From Gordonia insulae (GTDB taxonomy: Bacteria; Actinomycetota; Actinomycetes; Mycobacteriales; Mycobacteriaceae), in assembly GCF_003855095.1 (NCBI RefSeq), contig NZ_CP033972.1:5704001-5768000 (forward strand): a stretch of 64,000 nucleotides of DNA, in the 5' to 3' direction. The notes beneath the pieces were generated by a model, which was not told the DNA's origin, ran no database searches, and saw only the letters and a list, made by a program, of their open reading frames with translations. Positions 60,988 through 64,000 of the stretch are shown here, one piece after another. A program made the position numbers and the translations under genes. Every line of letters starts with the position of its first letter. Within the stretch, counting starts at the first letter, position 1.

Positions 60988-61971
60988 GTGTTTCGATCAA
61001 TGTGGCGCGTGGCGACGGTCATGTGCCTGACGACATTGTGTGTGGCCACGGCCGCCGCGACCGCGGAAGCCGCACCTCAGGGCGCATACATCACGTCGTT
61101 TGTGCAGGAGACCGCCACCCGAGCCGGCGTGTGGGTGCACTCGGCGGCGATGAACAAGAACATCAAGGTGTTCGTGCTCACGCCCCGTCACACGACCGGT
61201 CCCCGGCCGACGCTCTACCTGCTCGACGGTGCCGGTGCCCGCGGTGAGGACAGCGGTTGGCTCGAAGCGGGCAACGCCGAGCGGTACTTCGCCGACAAGG
61301 ACGTGAACGTCGTGCTCCCCACCGGGGCCTATGGGACCTTCTACGCGGACTGGGAGCGGCGCGACCCGGTCGTGGGCAAGCCGATGTGGGAGACCTTCCT
61401 GACCAAGGAACTGCCGCCCCTCATCGACGACCGGTTCGACTCGACGGGGTCTCGGGCGATCGCCGGGGTGTCGATGGGTGGGCAGGCGGCATTCACGATC
61501 GCCTCGCAGGCCCCCACCCTGTACAAGGCGGTGGCCTCGCTCAGCGGGTGTCCGCCGGTGTCGTCGCCGGAAGGCGAGGCGTACGTGCGGGCGACCCTCG
61601 CCCGCGCCGGCGCGGACGCCGGGAACATGTGGGGACCCGTCGGTTCCGCCGGCTGGCGCGACCACGATCCGGCGCTGCACCTCGACCGTTTCCGCGGCAA
61701 GAAGCTGTATCTCTACTCGGGAGCGGGTCGCCTCGGACCCGCGGACATGAAACGCCAGGTGACGCCCGAAGAGGGTCTCTACCAGGTCGTCCTCGCCGCG
61801 TCGGCGACATTCGAGATCGCCACCAGCACCTGCTCGCAGCGGTTCGCCGAGGATCTGCACAATGCCGGGCTACCGTTCACCGACGCCCTGCAGGTCGTCG
61901 GGACCCACCACTGGTACTACTGGGCGAAGGACCTGCCCCGGATGTGGGATTCGATCTCGCCGGCTCTGTGA
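60988..61971 (+). CDS. Antigen-85-like mycolyltransferase/esterase
   Basis: This protein of about 327 residues is an exported esterase-D-fold enzyme. The signal peptide is CLTTLCVATAAATAEAAPQG. The nucleophile elbow is AIAGVSMGGQAAFTIASQ, the acid lies near the Asp/Glu of a later loop, and the catalytic His is in VVGTHHWYYWAKDLPRMW, typical of mycolyltransferases (HxxW end). Such enzymes transfer mycolic acids to trehalose and arabinogalactan. GTG at 60988 with GGGGGA upstream is my choice; a GTG at 60943 would add 15 residues. It follows the GH43-like gene. Confidence 0.88.
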   Translation: MFRSMWRVATVMCLTTLCVATAAATAEAAPQGAYITSFVQETATRAGVWVHSAAMNKNIKVFVLTPRHTTGPRPTLYLLDGAGARGEDSGWLEAGNAERYFADKDVNVVLPTGAYGTFYADWERRDPVVGKPMWETFLTKELPPLIDDRFDSTGSRAIAGVSMGGQAAFTIASQAPTLYKAVASLSGCPPVSSPEGEAYVRATLARAGADAGNMWGPVGSAGWRDHDPALHLDRFRGKKLYLYSGAGRLGPADMKRQVTPEEGLYQVVLAASATFEIATSTCSQRFAEDLHNAGLPFTDALQVVGTHHWYYWAKDLPRMWDSISPAL

Positions 61972-62001
61972 ATCGGTGACCTCGACCCCGGCCGTCGCGA
62001 C

Positions 62002-62007
62002 TACGGT
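62002..62007 (+). promoter_or_regulatory. -10 hexamer TACGGT, leaderless start of DUF1801 gene
   Basis: TACGGT ends six bases before the ATG at 62014. Confidence 0.5.
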
Positions 62008-62013
62008 GATCCC

Positions 62014-62355
62014 ATGAGCAACGATTGGCGGGCAGCCAGGGTCTCCGAGGTGCGGTCACTGATCATGGCGGCCGAGCCGGGCATCATCGAGGAAGTCAAG
62101 TGGCGCAAGCCGTCCAATCCCGATGGTGTGCCGACGTTCTCGCTGGACGGCCTGGTCTGCACGGTGGAGACCTACAAGGACAAGATCAAGGTCACCTTCG
62201 CGAAGGGCGCCTCGCTTCCCGATCCCGCGACACTGTTCAACGCCAGTCTGGACGCGGGGACCCGGCGCGCGATCGATGTGAAGGAGGGTGACTCCCTGGA
62301 TGCGGACGCCTTCACCGGCCTGATCAGTGCCGCGGTCGCGGTGAATCGGGAGTGA
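62014..62355 (+). CDS. DUF1801 domain protein
   Basis: This 113-residue protein has the DUF1801 (YdhG-like) pattern: SLIMAAEPGIIEEVKWRKPS, TFSLDGLVCTVETYKDKIKV and TFAKGASLPDPATLFNASLD. The family resembles ferritin-associated or iron-related small proteins in some genomes, but no function is established. It is soluble and probably cotranscribed with the HIT-like gene nine bases downstream. Confidence 0.83.
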   Translation: MSNDWRAARVSEVRSLIMAAEPGIIEEVKWRKPSNPDGVPTFSLDGLVCTVETYKDKIKVTFAKGASLPDPATLFNASLDAGTRRAIDVKEGDSLDADAFTGLISAAVAVNRE

Positions 62356-62364
62356 ACCGGCGAC

Positions 62365-62859
62365 GTGGCGGACTGGCGAGCGGACCGCGTCCGATCCGCG
62401 GCGCAGGGCCGCAATCCGACGGTGCTCGCCGAACTGGACACCGTCTTCGCCGTCATCGGTGACACGCAGTTCCTTCCCGGCTATTCGCTGGCGCTCAGCA
62501 GGGTTCCGCACGCGGACCGTCTGTCCGACCTCGATCGTCGGAGCCGCCTCCGCTTCCTGGCCGACGTGGATCTGCTCGCCACCGCGGTGGAGAACGTGTG
62601 CGCGGCACGGGACCCGATGTATCGCCGGACCAACGTCGAGATCCTCGGGAACACCCACGCGTTCCTGCACGCACATATCTGGCCGCGATACGGGTGGGAG
62701 CCCGCCGAGCGCGTGGGCATGCCCGTGTGGCTCTATCCGCAGGATCACCGGACCCATCCCGACCACGCCCTGGCGCCGCGGCACGGACCCCTACGCGCCG
62801 CGTTGACGGCGGAGATCGGGCGGCTGAGCGAGTCCGCGGAGTTCCGATGGGATCGGTAG
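62365..62859 (+). CDS. HIT-like (histidine triad) protein
   Basis: This 164-residue protein carries NTHAFLHAHIWPRYGWE, which matches the HxHxH-type nucleotide-binding motif of HIT hydrolases in the variant form HAHIWPR. The N-terminal GYSLALSRVPHADRLSDL also fits the HIT fold, where the substrate phosphate binds. It probably hydrolyses a nucleotide or dinucleotide polyphosphate. The start is a GTG. It is located nine bases after the DUF1801 gene. Confidence 0.75.
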   Translation: MADWRADRVRSAAQGRNPTVLAELDTVFAVIGDTQFLPGYSLALSRVPHADRLSDLDRRSRLRFLADVDLLATAVENVCAARDPMYRRTNVEILGNTHAFLHAHIWPRYGWEPAERVGMPVWLYPQDHRTHPDHALAPRHGPLRAALTAEIGRLSESAEFRWDR

Positions 62860-62894
62860 GCGCACAACGGCGCCTGGGGACGTCGCAGCGGCGG

Positions 62895-62920
62895 TAGCCT
62901 TCTCGATGGCCACGATGTGA
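62895..62920 (+). promoter_or_regulatory. -10 hexamer TAGCCT with a four-codon leaderless reading frame
   Basis: TAGCCT at 62895-62900 ends five bases before ATG at 62906. That ATG opens a four-residue frame (MATM) ending at TGA 62918-62920, which overlaps the GTG at 62917 of the thioesterase gene. The arrangement could couple translation of the thioesterase to the tiny upstream frame. Confidence 0.4.
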
Positions 62921-63828
62921 GTGTCGACACTCGGATGGGAGAACGATCCGGCATGACGCAGGACGCGACCGCCTGGTCCCTCGCGGTACTGCTCGACGTG
63001 TTCGACGTCGAGCCCGGTGGACCCGACCGTTTCACCGGCATGACGGGTATCGAGGGCGAGGAGGGCCGCGTCATCGTGGAGGGCACGCAGGTGCTCGCCC
63101 AGGCGATCGTGGCGGCCGCAAAACGGTTTCCGGACAAGTCGATCCGATCGGCGCAGGCGGTGTTCGCGCGTGCGGTCATGGTCGGGCCGCCGGTGGAGTT
63201 CGACGTCGACGTCGTGCACGAAGGTCGTTCCGTTGCCACCGCGGTCGTCGCGGCGGTACAGAACGGGAAGCGGTGCGCCACGGTGACCGTGCTCGCCGAC
63301 GTGCCGACCGCCGACCTGATCGCCCACCACCTGCCACGTCCCGCGGTCGCCGGCCCCGACGAGGCCTTCGTCGCGCGGATGCCGTTGCCCGGCCGCGACG
63401 TACGACTGGTGGACGTCGAGCACGTCAACAGTCCCGACGAGGTGGGACCACCCGAGCTCTACGCGTGGCTGGCCTACGACCCGGTCCCGCGACGCGCGGA
63501 TTTGGCCAAGGCTCTCCTGGCACACTTCACCGGCCACCTCGGCATCTCGACCACCATGCGAGCCCATGCCGGGATCGGTACCAGCCAAGCACATCTGACC
63601 GTCTCGACCGCGCCGATGACCATCGCGATCAGCTTCCACGAACCGGTCCGCTGGGACGGCTGGATTCTCTACTCCCACGAGAGCACACAGGTCGGTGCCG
63701 GGATGTCCTACGTGCGCGGCACCGTGCACACCCAGGATGGCGCGTTGCTGGCGTCGTTCGTCCAGGACGGACTCATCCGCCCGTTGCGCACCACGGACTC
63801 GGCAGTCGACTCGAACGCGCGACTGTAG
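62917..63828 (+). CDS. TesB-like acyl-CoA thioesterase
   Basis: This 303-residue protein has the double hot-dog layout of acyl-CoA thioesterase II. The N-terminal half includes VIVEGTQVLAQAIVAAAKRF and SAQAVFARAVMVGPPVEFDV. The C-terminal half includes LLAHFTGHLGISTTMRAH and SFHEPVRWDGWILYSHEST, the usual active-site region. It should release fatty acid and CoA from acyl-CoA. Three starts are possible (GTG 62917, ATG 62935, ATG 62953); the last two would leave the palindrome at 62919 outside the gene. Confidence 0.83.
   Translation: MSVDTRMGERSGMTQDATAWSLAVLLDVFDVEPGGPDRFTGMTGIEGEEGRVIVEGTQVLAQAIVAAAKRFPDKSIRSAQAVFARAVMVGPPVEFDVDVVHEGRSVATAVVAAVQNGKRCATVTVLADVPTADLIAHHLPRPAVAGPDEAFVARMPLPGRDVRLVDVEHVNSPDEVGPPELYAWLAYDPVPRRADLAKALLAHFTGHLGISTTMRAHAGIGTSQAHLTVSTAPMTIAISFHEPVRWDGWILYSHESTQVGAGMSYVRGTVHTQDGALLASFVQDGLIRPLRTTDSAVDSNARL
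62919..62932. promoter_or_regulatory. 14-bp perfect palindrome GAGTGTCGACACTC
   Basis: GAGTGTCGACACTC is a perfect palindrome located 19 bases after the likely -10 hexamer, just at the start of the thioesterase gene. It could be an operator if translation begins at 62935 or 62953. Confidence 0.5.
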
Positions 63829-63830
63829 CG

Positions 63831-63910
63831 CGACCGCCAGACCTCGCGACCGCCAGACCTCGCAGCCGCCAGACCTCGCAGCAGCCAGACCTGGCAGCCG
63901 CTAGACCTGG
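63831..63910. repeat. 16-bp tandem repeat, five copies
   Basis: Five 16-base units (CGACCGCCAGACCTCG and variants) follow without gaps at 63831, 63847, 63863, 63879 and 63895, with a partial sixth. They fill the space between the convergent thioesterase gene and the partial gene at the window end, and the last copy contains that gene's stop codon. Confidence 0.9.
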
Positions 63911-64000
63911 CAGCCGCAGTCGGCGGCTCCCCGGGTCGCCGCGGGCAGCTCCGCGAGAACATCGGCCTTCGCCGGATCGAAGCTGAGATGTCCTCCGATG
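63901..64000 (-). CDS. C-terminal fragment of a gene running off the window
   Basis: The minus-strand frame ends at a TAG (63901-63903). Its last 32 codons read GGHLSFDPAKADVLAELPAA followed by a Cys-x-Cys pair (ADCGCQV). The sequence looks like real coding because it keeps the usual residue pattern, but it is too short to name. The start is outside the window. Confidence 0.45.
   Translation of the reverse strand, partial: IGGHLSFDPAKADVLAELPAATRGAADCGCQV

Noticed and set aside
63831..63910. CRISPR-like array at the 16-bp repeats.
   Set aside because: The units are contiguous with no spacers and no cas genes are present, so it is an ordinary tandem repeat.

Overview
The window is 64 kb of GC-rich chromosomal DNA from a mycolic-acid-containing actinobacterium, most like Gordonia or a close relative in the Mycobacteriales. 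The evidence is an Lsr2 nucleoid protein, an antigen-85-like mycolyltransferase, a FadE23/FadE24/FadD6-type lipid gene set, a tmRNA tag ending in DYALAA, and a gene order prfB - mscS-like - Pro/Thr-rich protein - ftsE - ftsX - smpB like that of Mycobacterium tuberculosis. There are no phage, transposase, integrase or CRISPR genes, so this is mostly core chromosome with accessory stretches.

Layout. 1-5.8 kb: a small-membrane-protein module (holin-like, DUF3618, DUF4235), a PPOX flavoprotein, DUF2630, a propionyl-CoA synthetase and a two-gene fluoride channel. 5.8-6.0 kb: a repeat element closed by 13-bp inverted ends. 6.0-8.7 kb: two acyl-CoA dehydrogenases with a twin palindrome upstream. 8.8-11.9 kb: small enzymes, including a histidinol-phosphatase gene broken by a one-base shift. 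12-16.7 kb: the translation and division cluster prfB to smpB. 16.7-27.8 kb: an accessory stretch between smpB and ssrA holding a GH27 lipoprotein, a PtpB-like phosphatase, an amidohydrolase, a degenerate ABC ATPase with a YhgE/Pip membrane protein, glutamate decarboxylase, an AraC regulator and an Ntn amide hydrolase. 27.9-28.3 kb: tmRNA and a strong terminator.

28.3-37.1 kb: an ABC transporter, a carboxylesterase, fadD6, phosphoglucomutase and a DsbA-like protein. 37.2 kb: tRNA-Ala(GGC). 37.4-43.4 kb: SDR, VOC, DUF1707, a long patatin-like lipase, an alpha/beta hydrolase with an internal peptide repeat, and lsr2. 43.6-50 kb: a secreted protein back-to-back with trhO, a CobW-type metallochaperone, a peptidoglycan amidase, and an SDR/fructosamine-kinase/nucleosidase run. 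50-59.7 kb: a DUF6542 protein, rmuC, an adaA-alkA plus ogt alkylation-repair operon, an AI-2E family permease, ychF, msrA and an ABC-F protein. 59.8-64 kb: a secreted GH43-like protein, a mycolyltransferase, DUF1801, a HIT-like protein, a TesB thioesterase, and a 16-bp tandem repeat before a gene that runs off the end.

Two genome-style traits recur. About eighteen genes have a TANNNT hexamer 5 to 8 bases before the start codon, the pattern expected for leaderless transcripts. Many neighbours are translationally coupled through ATGA, GTGA or TGATG overlaps. Coordinates and motifs were read from the sequence; functions come from family resemblance recognised by eye, without database searches.
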